This document shows positions 34,352 through 47,068 of a stretch of 64,000 nt of DNA, piece by piece. The stretch lies in the NCBI RefSeq assembly GCF_047511655.1, contig NC_133400.1, positions 7,088,001 through 7,152,000 on the forward strand. The letters are read 5' to 3'. This DNA is from Castor canadensis. Lineage: Eukaryota; Chordata; Mammalia; Rodentia; Castoridae. Below the pieces are notes generated by a model. The model saw only the letters and a list, made by a program, of their open reading frames with translations, was not told where the DNA came from and searched no databases. The stretch's first letter is position 1. Each line of letters opens with the position of its first letter. The position numbers were made by a program, and so were the translations under genes.

Positions 34352-34950
34352 CGGAGGGTGGCGGGGGCCGGGCGCGCCTCCCTCCCGCCCGCCGCCGCCT
34401 CCCGCGGCGCCCGCGCCCGCTCCCTCTTTCTCTTTCTCTCGCACACACACTCTCTTACTCCATCTACTTTGCGGCCTTGGAGGGGAAGGAGGAAGCCGGG
34501 CGGAGCCGGGCAGGGGAGGTAGCGGTCCCGGGGAGGTGTTTCTCGCCCGACGAGCCGCCTCGAGTGCAGAAAGTACAGGTAAAAGTCGGCGCCGGACGTG
34601 CCGGGAATGCGGGGGGCCGCGGCGGGGGTGCGCGGCCCGGCTTGGGCTGGGGAGGGGTGGGGGGCCGCGGGAGAGGAGGGGGCGGGCGGTCGCAGCGCAG
34701 CCCCCGGCAAAGGGTGATGCCGGGTGCTGGGGGGCTGCGAATGGGGCGGCTGGTGGGGGGTCTTGGGGACCACCCGGCAAACCGCTCCCCAGGGAGGGAC
34801 ACTGGGCCTCCTCCCCTCCCCCCACCTGCTGCCCCCGCCACCGGCTCGGAAGCCCTCCAGGCTGGGGTGTGAGGGGCAGTCCCTGCGGGTGTCGTGCTGG
34901 CCGGGGACGATAGGGGGCGCTGCACAGGGCTCCCGGGTGGAAGGCAAGAG

Positions 34951-37194
34951 AACATGGAAGGTGGGTGGTAGCTCGTTGCAGGGGACATGGATGTGAGTCC
35001 TTCTTTGAACACTCGCCGCCTGCCACTCTTAGCCATACCTGGCTCCAGGTTCACGCAGGTAGTAGCCAGCACCGGATAACTGGAAATGGTTTCAAGAGTG
35101 GTGAAGGAAGATATTCGTCCGGCACCTTTCAAACAATGGAGAAAGACCCCCCTGGTCTCTGGGGTAGCCCTGGACCACAGCTGTTCCTTGCTTTGGATTT
35201 GGACAAGTGGACAAACAGGGAACAACCACCATTCCCTGGGAAGAATATACCCAAAGAGGTGTGGGCTCCCAAGAAAAGGTTTGGGATAAAGACACCAAGA
35301 GACAGGCCATTATTCAACCAGATGGCCTGCTTATCCTCCAAGAAACCAGCGTCTGGGGTCAGCTGGACGTGGGCTCCCCTCAGAATCAATTGGTGAACGC
35401 TAGCTCTGATCCTCAAGGCTTTTGGTTAAATTGAGATGAGCACCTAGAAGGGGTGAAATTAGCCTTTTGGGTAAGAGCCTGCAGAGCCGATTCACCCACA
35501 GTGAACCTTTTACCTCTGGGCCCTCATGGGCAGTCCAAGCTTTTCAGATGGTGATTTTGCTGGTTGGTGTGAAAGGAGAATGGAAAATTGGCCAGTCAGC
35601 CCCTTGGCCTCCTGTGTGACCAGGGTCTTTTGGATGATTCTGGGCTTGGTGAGGCCCAGTCACAGACCATGAGCCAGTAGGCTCAGGTAGAGTGGATGAG
35701 CTAGATCAGAAAGAATGATGCAAGTTGTGGTGGTCTCTACCCTGTGGCCTTCCTCATTGCTGTGCTGATAGAGAAGACGAAGTTGGATAGAGACCTGGTG
35801 AAGAACTTTGGCAAAGGTGGCCAAAGGACCACGCAAGCTCCTTGGTCGCTTTCAAAATGGCAGAGAAATTTCTGAAGCCAAGCCAAAGTACAGTGAAATG
35901 GAAAGTTTGGGCTCCCTGAAGTGTAACCAGCATTACTGGGACATTGGCCAAAATTAGATACCACTCAGGGGCAAAGCTGACCTTGTTGGGGTCATGGAGT
36001 TTTCTACCCATTGATAGTGAGTTGTCTTAGAGCTACTGACCTTGCCTAGTGTGACAAGTGGCATTGTGTAGGCTTTAAGAGGACATGTCAGGAGCCGTCA
36101 GTACTTCCCTATTTAAAGTTTGGAACTTATGAACCTTCTGGGGATAATTTCTTGTTTAATGTTCATATGAAACTGCCCTTCCTAACATTGGTAATTATAG
36201 TGCCAGATGAGTGTGAAGATGGGAGTTCCCACAATGGCCTTGAACTGTCTTAGCATCTCAAGAGTTTTTATTGAAGTTCAATGAGCAGGACAATAATAAT
36301 AATTACTTCTGTGATAGTAGGTAATTGTACTAGATGTAAAATGGTTTTCCTGTGGCCAATTATTTGCATAGTCATTACTGAAAGGGCTAAGTTGCATTAT
36401 GAGAATATAACCAATGTCAACATTTTTATAGCCTCTGTCTACATTACATGACATATACTCAGGGATTTAATTTGTTGCTCAAATTTAACTTTAAAAACAA
36501 TTAAGAAGTGCTAAGTATACATTAGCACATATATTTGTCATTGTAAAATTGTATGCATTAAAAACAGAATGTTGATTTTCGGAACAATCTTGTAATATCC
36601 AGGACAATGATTGACCTTGAAAGAAAAAAAATCTCATTCTAAATTATGGTATTACCTTAATTAAATATTATACTTGAGTGTACATAAAATGGCTTCTCAG
36701 AACCTTTAACCAATAAATCCCATTTTGAGTGGGCTCAGAATGATTATATTTGTGATTGATATATTTCACCTGTATCTGCTGACATTTTCTTTGACCTTTT
36801 ATGGTGACAATGTGATTTGGATTGTAGAGGTTCGTCATCTTTCTTTGGTGTTTCAGACAAGTCAGTTGTAAACAGTAAACCTCTCCTAAATAGCATTTTA
36901 AAGAAATAGGTGCTGATTTTAAAGACAGCAGAAAGTGAAAATTGTGTTTGTGCAATGACATTCTTCAGTCATAGTGAAGAAATATGGAACCAAGTTCAGG
37001 TTCCAAATTTTTGGAACTTGATAGATTGTGAGCAGAGTTCTGTTCCTCTTCTGATGCACTGTAGCCACCATCTTTTTGAAGGTGATTTGAAATATTGATT
37101 GATATGTTAGCCAGATATCTGGATATGAAATGAAATTTCTTTGCAGATGCTCTAGGCTTTGTTCTGCTGAATGTAGGGATCATGAGTGGTAGGT

Positions 37195-37196
<2 letters not shown>
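34951..37196. other. Proximal intron 1, unique sequence
   Basis: No recognisable interspersed repeat across about 2.2 kb, which is unusual for this window. Short overlapping open frames occur at 35086-35434 on both strands, but no family is recognised. It may hold enhancer-like or conserved intronic sequence; reading alone cannot show that. Confidence 0.5.

Positions 37197-37245
<49 letters not shown>
37197..37245. repeat. (TG)n microsatellite
   Basis: About 24 uninterrupted TG units. Confidence 0.97.
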
Positions 37246-37246
<1 letters not shown>

Positions 37247-37279
37247 TTGTCTCCATGGTAGATGAGAAAAATGGATTTG

Positions 37280-37353
37280 GGGCTGGCTGGCAGAATGACT
37301 CAGGTGGTAGAGCGCCCACCTAGTAAGCATGAGTACCACTAAAAAGAAAAAAA
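37280..37353 (+). mobile_element. ID-like SINE with target duplication
   Basis: GGCTGGCTGGCAGAATGACTC...GTAGAGCGCCCACCTAGTAAGC and an AAAG-rich tail. GAAAAATGGATTTG is repeated without mismatch at 37266-37279 and 37354-37367. The B-box region is shortened. Confidence 0.88.
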
Positions 37354-37367
37354 GAAAAATGGATTTG

Positions 37368-39935
37368 AATGTCTTCAGATGGAGCATGTGACCTCTAGTT
37401 TGTCACTCTGTCCTCAAGGCCTCCACTCTTACATTAGTATTAATCTAACTCCAGTAGGCATTGGAGTTTGCAACCATGCGTGGATTCTAGCCAACCATTT
37501 GTTAAGATGTTTGGGTATCAGGAAGATATCATCAGTGGAATCAGGAACCCAGTTTTCTTGTCTTGTCCATCCCTGGGTTCCTAGCTCTTTGTACCTTCAA
37601 TTACTCATTGACTGTATCAGTGATCAGAAGACTGGTTTCAGTGTACCTAAACCACCTGGGGTGACCTTTGTTATTTTTCTTTTGTGAATTGCTCTCCCTT
37701 TTCTTTTCTTTTCCAGCTTATGGTCTCTTGGTGGTGGTAACACCATGGGTAGGGGTGGCTCAGTTCTCTCTCTGGAAGGAAGTATGGCAGAATCCCTTAG
37801 CAGAGAAGCAGAATGTCCTGCAATAGAAGGACTGAAGTAGTTACGTTTCAACCATGTGGCTTTCCTTGCTGTTGAGTGGTGTTTTACAGCCCCTGCCCTG
37901 TGATTTGCTGGCACTATGGAGAGGGCTTCACTTTGTTGATAAAAATGTTCAAAGAGAATGCTTACTGTATGTCCACAGAGGAAGGCGGTAGTCGCCAAGT
38001 TGAAGCTTACTGAGGTGGACCTGATGGTTCCTTGTTTGTTAGCATTAAGTTTGCGTATATGTCCCAAAGTTCTGTCTTAGAAGTATGAATTGGTTTAAGA
38101 TGAGAATTAAGTCTTTTTTGGGGGAATTGGTATGTATTGTTCCCTCCATATATATAGAACTATGTATACATGTGTGATTAGGCATATGTTTGTATAATAT
38201 GCAGAATAAAATGCTCTCATTTCATTCCAAATAAAAATCACAGAATAATTTTGTTTCGTTGAAAGAAATTTACTTTAATTAAAGTGGACTCTGTGCAACA
38301 ACGAATACAGGTGCCTCCACTGTAGCACCATAGATGCACCTTGTGTTCTACAAAATCCCACACTCACAATAACTGATTATGGGACAGACTCCTGAAAAAA
38401 ATCTATGGAAGGAGCCTTGTAACCAGAACACTAACAAAAACAAAAACAAAAACAAATCTAGTCAGTCCCACTGGCTGATGTTTACTCTTTGCAAATCATT
38501 CCATTCTTTACTGTGTTCAAATTGAGCTTGCCTTTCCTTTTTCTCTCTGTGGATTGCATGGGGCAGTCGCTTCTGATAAAGACTGTTTCCATCAAAATTG
38601 AATCTGGTTCAGGGTGTGGCTTTCTTCATTCAGTTGTGTGGGGAGAAATGTCTTTGTAGCTCCTTCATCTGTTCTTGAGGTTTCTCCAAGCAGGTTAGCA
38701 GAGTGGCAGGTGCAGTGGTTCTTGAAGTCACTTAATCAGCCACTACTCACATTAAAGGAAACCACAGGAGCACATTTCTAGCTTCGTTCTAGGGTCTTCA
38801 TCCATTGGCAAGTCTTTCTCTTTTCTTGTGACAGTGCTTGCCTATGATTGCTTCAAAATATTACGAAGCTAGGGAGAAACGCATTTGAACCAACACAACT
38901 TACTTGTTCTACTGTGGTGTCATCCTTCTACTTGCCGGTCACATCTAGGAAATTCGTATCAAATGAGCTAGTGGGACAGATGGTCTGGTAGAACTTCTTG
39001 GATGTCTGTACCACTAGCTGAAAAGATACATACCTTCTGAGAAGAGGTTCTAGCTGAGTTGGACTGATTCTTTGGCACATAGTAGCTCTGGATGGATATG
39101 AAGTGGGTATATGATTCTCCTACCTTTTTGAAAGTCATTTTAAGTGACCCTCAGTAGCCTTATTTTCAAGTAGCCTTTCTCTTAGCTTGGGTCATTCCTT
39201 ACTGCAGAAGGTCATTTCTTCTTCATGTGACTCCTTGCAGCTTGAACAATTGTTAAGGAACAGTTAAAGCCTGGTGATTATTGGAGGTTTTACATATGGG
39301 AGACGTGCATGTAGACTTCAAAGGTATTGGTACATCTGCCTCTGTTGGGTGCTGATTCTTCTAGGTTGGCTGGATTCATAGTGCCAGGATTCATTTGTTC
39401 TTTTCATGTTTATAGACCACCAAATGTATGTCTGGCTCCAGCAAAATGATGATGGTGCCCTCCCAGCGTCTATGGTCTAGTAAGAGATAACTTAAGAAAG
39501 TGGGAGGTTCACAGCAGTGAGGGAAGTGTTCATACAGGGAAGATGGGCTTTCCAGAAGAAGGTTGAGAGGGATGTGTGGCCCAGCCTGGAGGAATGAGAG
39601 AAGGCGGTGGCTTTTTGATGACTTAGCAAAAGAGCAAGAGCAGATCTGTAGGACTTTCAGCTTTGGAAAGCCATTTACATGTATCTTTAAAAATGCAAAC
39701 AAAAAGGAAAATATTATATCTATGATAACTTGTTATATATTTAGTACGTAATTGATTTCAATAAATAGTAATATGATATCTGAGTTAATTAAAATGTTAG
39801 CCTTTTTGTATAGATCCAGAAGAAGAGTAGAATTGTTTTCCTCACTGTTTGTGTAATTAAAAAACTAAAATTGGGGAATAGGGTACATACTATTAATAAC
39901 CTACTTTATTTTCACTTAAATATGTATGTGTGTGT
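37368..39935. other. Intronic unique sequence
   Basis: No exon or named repeat recognised. A short AAAAAC-unit repeat lies at about 38430-38456. Confidence 0.5.
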
Positions 39936-40098
39936 AGGAGAGAGAGAGGGAGAGGGTGAAGAAGAGGGGGGAGGAAGGAAGCGAGCGAGAGAAAAAGAGA
40001 GAGAAGGAGAAACAAGAAACAGAAGGAGGGAGAAAAAGAGAGAGAGAAGGAGAGAGAAGAGAGAGGAGGGGAGGGGAGGGGAGACAGGAAGGAGAGAA
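39936..40098 (+). repeat. Homopurine (GA-rich) tract
   Basis: About 160 bases of nearly pure A/G on the + strand with few interruptions. 40021-40084 is 64 purines without a pyrimidine and includes GGAGGGGAGGGGAGGGGA. Confidence 0.95.
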
Positions 40099-40514
40099 TG
40101 AGCATGAGAACATTTTCCCATAACCTGAAATACTATTCTGTATCATGATTTTTGATGGCAGGTTAATTTTCCCTTGAATATACCATTTTTTCTATAACTG
40201 ACCCTCTGTTGTTGGCATCTAGATTGTTTCTAGAAGAGCATTCTAAAACATCATTATTTGTATGCCTAACTTAGTGTTTTCCCTCATGGTAAATTCTGAG
40301 AAATTACTAGTTTGATGAATGTCAACATTTAAAATTTTATCGATACTCAATCTTAGATGGCCCTTCAGAATGGATAGTAGATGAGATTGGTAGAAGACTT
40401 AGAAGCAGGGAGACTGGTTAATACTTGAAATTGAAATGAGATGATGGTGACTTACAGTAAAGGAGTGGTAATAGGGATGGAGGGAAATGTATAGAATTGA
40501 AAGATTTTAAGAGA

Positions 40515-40925
40515 ATCAGCAGTTTGATGTATCAGTCAGGATTTTGTTAGGTAGCATAAAATAGAAAATGCACAATAACAGTGGCACACACATGATTTAT
40601 TCTATTATGTGAAATAAAGTTTGGTATTAGGTAGTCCAGGATTGGCATGATGCTTTGGCAAGTTCTCAGAGTACCAGGCTTCTTTTATCTCTATTCTGTC
40701 CTCTTCAGCTGTGGTTTCCATCCTCAAGGTCACTTCATGGTCCCAGATATCCATGGAGTTCTAGCCATCTTTTTCAGAAGATAATGGAAGAGTGAAAGTG
40801 GAGTTATCTCTCCATAAATAGTGGTGTTGAAGTTCCTATGCTACTGCTTTTGTCTTATTGGCTGAAAGTAGTCATGTGGTCACACCTAGCTGCAAAGGAG
40901 CCTGGTTGGACAGTGTAATTTTTTT
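40515..40925. mobile_element. Ancient interspersed repeat, family not named
   Basis: Ordered blocks (CAGTCAGGATTTTGTTAGG, TAGTCCAGGATTGGCATGATG, CCTCAAGGTCACTTCATGG, ATGTGGTCACACCTAGCTGCAAAGG) recur in mammalian genomes as an old element. I do not name the family. Confidence 0.55.
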
Positions 40926-43235
40926 TCTGTAGTTTCCCCTCTTCCCTTCAAGTAAAACTTGATGGACAGTATGTAGGCATTAGGTGAAGGCAAGAGTTGA
41001 GGGGTCATTTTTGAGTTGGTATGTTAGTCTGTTAGGTGGCTGGTGGAATGTGGGTAGAAGAGTGGTCTAAAAGGATGTAGAGGCAGTGGAAAGGGCAGTG
41101 AGTCTGGAGTGCGTGTGGAACATCTAGGTGCATGTGTCCATAGCAGTGGGTCACAGTAGCTTGAAGATCAGGGCAGTATCCAGCATAGAGATAGAGATTG
41201 GGACTCACTAGTACGTAGAGTATAGTTAAAGCCAAAGAACAGTGTAGAAAAATGAGGGATCCAGAGGTGGGGGGCAGTGGACTTGAGAGATGGAAGAAGA
41301 GAAAGGTTCAGATTTATATGGGGGTAGCAACAGAGGTAGAAGAAAAAACAAGGGGCTTTGCTATTATGGAATGCAATGAAAGACTGAATTTTAAGAAAGG
41401 GACTGACTGAGGGTATTGTTAGATTAAAGAACCAATAAGTGATTGTTAACCTTGGTAACCTGTTCCATTGAGTGTGTTGGTATGTTAGGGAGGCCGTGAT
41501 GTCAGCTTCATGATGATGATGTGAGGAATGGGGATATAAGGCCATCTTGTTTGGGAAAACCCTAAGAGTCTTGGGTGTGATGGAGGGGAGGGAGTGAATG
41601 TGATACCTAGGGAGAGTTGTGAGGATGGATGAGCCATCTCCATTCCCTTCGTTCTGCACATACTTTCCTGCTTTGGACCATTTGTACAACAAAAGCTTGT
41701 GGTGTAGACATTGGGTTACTGGACCTACATTCTTATATGTGATTTTCCATAAGTTGTACAAACCCTTCTCCTGCTAACTTATGGTGTATTTGATGTCTTC
41801 TGTAATTTTAACCGGAGGAAAAAAGTAGAACATGTACACTGTGGCCATATGGAATCTTTCCAATGAATAACATTTGCTCAAGGAGAAAATCTTTCTAAGT
41901 TGATGTCAGGGAGATCAAATTCTTCATTAAGGGCTTGGTACAGCAGTATTTGTCTGAGAGTAGGGTGGGCAGAACACGTGCTGTGATTGACGAATCAATG
42001 TCGGGCAGTTTTAGGTGGAGTTTGGCTGGCTCCAGTCTCCAGGTATTTGGTCAAACACTAATCTAGGCAATGCTGTGAAGGTCTTTTGTAGATGTGGAGC
42101 ATAATCAGTTGACTTTAAGTAAGGGAGATCACTATAGATCATCTTGATGAGCTCAGATCAGTCTGTTGAAAGGCCTCAGGACTAGAACTTTCCAGAACTG
42201 GAAATTCTGCCTGTGGACAGCAGCTTAGCTCGTGACTGAGAGTTCATCCACCCTTCCTGATGACCCCTTGCTCATGGATTTGGTACCTGTATTGCCAGAC
42301 CCACACTGGGCAAGCCAGTGTTTTGCAATAACTGTTAGTGTATGCATCCCAGTAGTGATCACTGCTGTAAAATGAAAATTCTTGTATTTTTGAAAACTTT
42401 CCTTCTGATTGAATTGACTACCTTTTCAAATAAATGCCTGGCTTGTCAGTAGCTGCTGCCCTCTTGTGTGTATGTATGAAGAGGGGCAAGCCTTGAGCTC
42501 TGATCTCTGAATCAGAACCAGTGACTCCAAGAAGCTTCCATGCCTGGTATTCTATCCGTCCAGATACTGGAGCCTCCTTGATCCAGGCTCCAGATGGCAG
42601 GCCTGGGCTTTGCTGCGTCAGGCTCACAGTTGACTTAGGGAAGGTAAGGGTCATAAAGTAGTTGTCTCTATCCACCTCTTCTTGTCCCTTTCTTCAGGTC
42701 GTGGTCAGGTCCTACATTGCTGCATTAGCCTTAGCCACTGGGTAAGCTGCTACCTCCAAAGGTCACTGCTGCAGGGAAGGGCCCATCTGTTGGCTAGGAC
42801 TTCATAGAGCAATAGTTCCTTGGAAGTCTTGGAAAGCCATTTCTCATTTTATTCCCAGTTTCTCTTACATGGCTCCCAAATTATTGTCTCCTGACTCAGT
42901 TACTCCGTCTTTCCCAGAATCTCCTCATGTGTCCTGCCTCACATTGCTCTGTAAGTGACTTAGAGAAGTATCAACAAGAGGTCTGTAGGGACACATCTGT
43001 GGGAATGGGGTTCTGGGCCACAAACTGTCATGCCAGAAAATCCCCACTGAAGCCCAAATGCCCTATTCTCAGAGTCTTCATCAGGGAATTTTCCTCCTTG
43101 ATTTTCATTTTCTTATGTTCTAGTCCAGTGTTTTAAAAACTATGTCTCAACAGTCTGATTAAACAAATGATGGAGCTTATACAAGTGTTGGATTTGGATT
43201 TTATTTAAAAATAGCCATTTAAAAAATAATCCATC
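40926..43235. other. Intronic sequence, nothing recognised
   Basis: No exon, RNA or named repeat seen. Open frames here are short and resemble no family I know. Confidence 0.5.
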
Positions 43236-43237
43236 AA

Positions 43238-43310
43238 TCAAATATTTATTGTATATTACCTATGTGCCTAGAACTCTGCTAAATGCTGGGGTTACAACTG
43301 TGAGTGTCTT
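43238..43310. repeat. Short fossil repeat
   Basis: AAATATTTATTGTATATTACC, TATGTGCCTAGAACTCTGC and AATGCTGGGGTTACAACTGTGA form a familiar mammalian fossil-repeat pattern; family not assigned. Confidence 0.45.
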
Positions 43311-43473
43311 TAAAACTCTCATTTATGAAAAATCACATACTCACAGTTCTATACCATATTTTTAACATGCAGCCAGGTCAACTCTTTGTAAGCAGGTCTC
43401 AGAATATAGTGTTTTTTTTTTCTTTTCTTTTTGCAATTTCTGGACCTATATTAAAACTTATGGTAAATTCCCT

Positions 43474-43560
43474 TATTACTGGTGGTTCTGGAATTTGAAC
43501 TCAGGGCCTCATGCTTTTTAGGCAGGTGTCCTACCATGTGAGCCAAACCTGAGTCCTACT
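43474..43560 (-). mobile_element. ID-like SINE
   Basis: The complement has the ID layout (GGAATTTGAACTCAGGGCC...CCTACCATGTGAGCC). Diverged. Confidence 0.8.
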
Positions 43561-45560
43561 TTTTTTTTAACTCAACCTTATAGGTCTGAATTATTCTTTA
43601 AAAACTTCTGACCCACCCATGTGTCTTCATGTAAAGCTGTAGAAGCAAATGCACTTATACAGTAAGTCATGCTGCTCAAATGCCACCCAGGGTTCAGGTC
43701 ATGGTGGTTGGTGAAAGTTCTGGACATGGCAAAATAATCAGTGTATGAAATAAGGAGATGCCTAACACTTTGTATCCTTACATTGTCGGGGTTTATTGAG
43801 AATTATAGGTCCTTCTTCCCCCACTTTTGAATTTTAGAGAAGGAATGGAAGTTGTTAGGTGTTAGGGGTCTTTTGTGAAACAAACATTTTGCCATTTCCT
43901 TCTTTCTGACTTTGGATCAGTTAAAATGAACAGTATCCCGAGATTTCAAGACAAGATGGTGAAACCAAACCAAACCTGATACCACTTCCAGCTGCTTCTC
44001 ATAGCAAATCTACGCTCATTTTCTTATGTGCAACCAAACCAAGTGCAGGAAAGATGTCTGCTGAGATTCATATGGGGAGTCAGCTAACATCCTCAGATTT
44101 CATTAAAAGTTTTTGCTATTGATAAAAATAGAATTTACTGATATCACCAGTTAATTTAATAAGAAAGTATCCCAAGGTAAGCTTACGAAAGAAGTTATCA
44201 CATATATCTAGTTCTATGTGTACAATTCGTGGAAAAATTTTGATAGGGGAAATGGCTCCATGGCTAGCTCCATTTTCTGCAAGATGCCAAGCTCTGTTGC
44301 GAGAGGGAGCCTGTCTGGATTATTCACGAGTGTATTCTCAGCTGGTGGCACTCTGCTGAGCACTGAATGAATGATCGAAAACATTTGGAGACTAGGCTTC
44401 CAGGCCACCTTGGCCTCCTTCCTGCTTCCTGTGTGGTGTGAGTCTCTCCCTCTTCTGAGAAGAGTCCTTCAGATTTTCTTGGAAATTCAAGTTTCCATTT
44501 TGCCTTCCATTGAATCCTGTATAGATTTATTAGGTAATAAAAGTCCCTTAAAACAAATTGAAGCCTTCAAACCATTGTTCCTCATTGTGGTTGATGCCTG
44601 GACAGAAAGTAGCCACTCTCTGTTAGCTCATGCATGTGACAGAGCTCCTTTCACACCAAGCACACACAAAGACTGCCCCATGGTTTGCAGCTGCCTCTGC
44701 CCTCGGCAACTCTGTTTCTACTCCAGCGTCAGTGGCTTGGCCAGTTCAATAGAGACCATCCATTGTACATTGAGTTGCCTGAACAGATTTGTGTCCAGAT
44801 TATTTCCTGAGGAACATCCTTTGGAGACAGACCTGTAAGGATGTGAGGGAGGTGGGATTGACAGAGGGTGATGCTGACGTGCACTGAGGTCCCAACTGAG
44901 GCTCAGTGGATCTTATGGGAAGTTGTGAATCCATGAAGACCCTTCAGATATGTCACAAATTGAGGCAAGAAACTGGGTCCTCTTACCCCTACTTTGGCTA
45001 GTCAGTGCTGCTGGCTGCCCCATGGAAGGTACAGGGCAGCTCCCTTTGAGGAACACATCTGTGATCCTTGAGCAGCAGGGATATTCCTTGCTGCTGTGTG
45101 GGTCTTCACCCTTTGTTCTTGGAGCATTTTCCTTGAGTGGTCTTCCACTGCTCAGTTGTCATGCATCTTCCTCTTCTCCTGTTCTCTAAATTTGGCCATA
45201 CAAGAAATAAGCGATGTCTTTGTCCTAGGGGTCCTCTGCTCTCTCATTGTGCCATGCTGACCATGTGGAGTAATTCCAAGACTGACACTTGCTAGGATTC
45301 TTCTCCTGTGCCCAGAACTATCTACCTAATTCTACTTGGATCCTTTAAACCCAAAATATCCAAAGTTGAAGTTAGGCTTTCCCTTCTGGGTTCCCAGCCT
45401 CTTCCACCCTTCCCAAGCCAGAAATATGACCTCCTTTGTTTTACTCAGACAAAATACAGTGTTTGCTTGGTTGAATCAGCACCCTTCATGTTTCTGTACT
45501 CCATCCTTCTGTCTTCCTATTCATCCTCCTCACTTTAATTCAGGGGGTGCCTCCCATTGC
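43561..45560. other. Intronic sequence, nothing recognised
   Basis: About 2 kb has frames up to 155 codons (44371-44838 on +), but no conserved family, start context or splice pattern supports them as coding. Confidence 0.5.
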
Positions 45561-45689
45561 TTGGAGACAACTGGAATCAGTTCCTCGCCACTGAATCTAG
45601 TCTTGCCCACTACAATTTTTCTCTAGACTGTCGCTCTGGGTCTTTCTACAACTCTCATTTTGTCGTGTCTCTTACCTGATGAAATACCT

Positions 45690-46085
45690 TCAAGTGGTGC
45701 ACAAGTTTTTTGTGATTTGGCCCTTTTCATCTCCTTCTGTTTCTCGATATGCAGCTTGTATTCTATCCAGAGAGCCACTTTCAGTTCCTCAAGCACTCCA
45801 CGCTCTGTCCTGTAATATGCTTCCAAACGGGGACCACTCTCCAAGACCGACCAGCACCCCATCTCAGCTTGTTTAGTTCCTGTTCATCTTTCAGGGCTCA
45901 ACTTAGATGTTGCACTTGACAAAGCTTCCTTGACTCATTGAGGTTTTCTGCCCCCGTTTTTGGCTCCTGTTTTCAAAACCTCTTACTAGCTTGTGAGCTT
46001 TGTGAGGGCAATGACTCTGTCTGACTTGTTCCATCTTTAGCACAATGCAAAACTCAAGAACCAGTCTGCTTAAGGAAAGGTGTTT
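45690..46085 (+). mobile_element. L2 LINE 3' part
   Basis: TCTTTCAGGGCTCAACTTAGATGTTGC, AAGCTTCCTTGACTCATTG and GCTTTGTGAGGGCAATGACTCTGTCTG follow the L2 3' order. The fragment may begin nearer 45560. Confidence 0.8.
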
Positions 46086-47066
46086 CATTTACATGAAAGT
46101 TGGAATTGTCTCAGATATCTCTGGCACAATGCTGGAAGGCATTTTCAGTCTTTCAGTTTTCTTTAACTCTTGAGCATGTTGTCTGTGTCTTTATTGATCA
46201 TTACTCAGTGGAAATTGTTTTCCTATGAGCCAAACTAACCAAAAGTGTACAGATTTATATTTTCAATAAAGATAATGCAGTCCTATATTCAGAAGATTGC
46301 TGAATCTTAGAGCTGGATGAGAGTTTCAGAGTCACCTGTTAAGTCTTTCCCTAATATTTCCAGCAAGTGATAAAAAAAAAATGAGGGCCTCTCTTATTGT
46401 GTTAAAGAAGAGGAATGCTTTAGATGCAAAAACTGGCTAATTGCCTTCACTGAGTGTGTCATACATGAGGCAGGGGCAATACCTTTGTGTACTTTTCTGG
46501 AAACTCACTTTGAAAGTCTTGATGTCATTGTTGTTTTCTTGTGCAAGATTTAGCAAAGAAGGCCAGTGAGGCTTAGCATGGCCTGAGTCACATAGAATTC
46601 TCTTGGTGATGAAGCAAGAGGCCAGGACCTGCTCTCTGACTGCCATTACAGATAGACCTTGCATTATGGGGAGCCCTAGTATCTAAACTTTTCCTGGGAT
46701 CCAAACTCATGTTCCAGCTGTTTGTTGGAAGTCAGACTAAAGCAATGGAATCCAAAGCTCATGTTATTGTAAAGAGAAGAGGAAGATTTTAATGTCTTGA
46801 TATTTACATTGCTCTGTTTGCTTGTGTGCCTTGAAACCTAACACCACATCCATTTGGAAGAATATAGTTAATAGAGAGAGGAAGGGAGCCACACAATGGC
46901 TGCCTTTAGGATGGAAAAACACATGGGCCTTCTTCAAACCACAGACCTAACTTTCTGTCTGAACTGACATATGCTTGGGGGAAGAATAGATCATTGCACT
47001 GTCCTTTGACCTTGCTTATTAAACATGGCAGAGATGGCAACATGTGTAGTATCTTGAGTCATTTCA
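46086..47066. other. Intronic sequence, nothing recognised
   Basis: No gene or named repeat seen. Confidence 0.5.
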
Positions 47067-47068
47067 TT

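Larger units (their letters stand above)
33400..34950 (+). promoter_or_regulatory. CDYL2: CpG island promoter of CDYL2
   Basis: About 1.5 kb is extremely GC- and CpG-rich, in sharp contrast to the AT-rich flanks, and covers the ATG exon. GC-box (Sp1/KLF-type) sequences are plentiful, for example GGGGCGGG near 33258 and 33649, CCCCGCCCC near 33710, and GGGGGCGGGG near 33738. No TATA box stands out near the expected start region, as is usual for CpG-island genes. The transcription start is not determinable here, but it should lie upstream of 34194, probably within 33.7-34.15 kb. Long open frames on both strands in the island are a by-product of high GC and are not called as genes. Confidence 0.85.

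Noticed and set aside
33071-34947. Long open frames on both strands through the CpG island (up to 374 codons on the minus strand)
   Set aside because: They are Pro/Arg/Ala/Gly-rich frames expected from extreme GC content with few stops. They overlap one another in several frames and cross the real exon and donor.
37197-37245. (TG)n as an unusual signal
   Set aside because: An ordinary microsatellite; reported as a feature only.
39871-40146. Glu/Arg/Gly-rich frames at about 40 kb
   Set aside because: They are translations of the homopurine simple repeat.
44371-44838. 155-codon + strand frame as a candidate exon
   Set aside because: There is no family resemblance, splice-site pattern or base-composition signal. 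The length is within chance for this much sequence.
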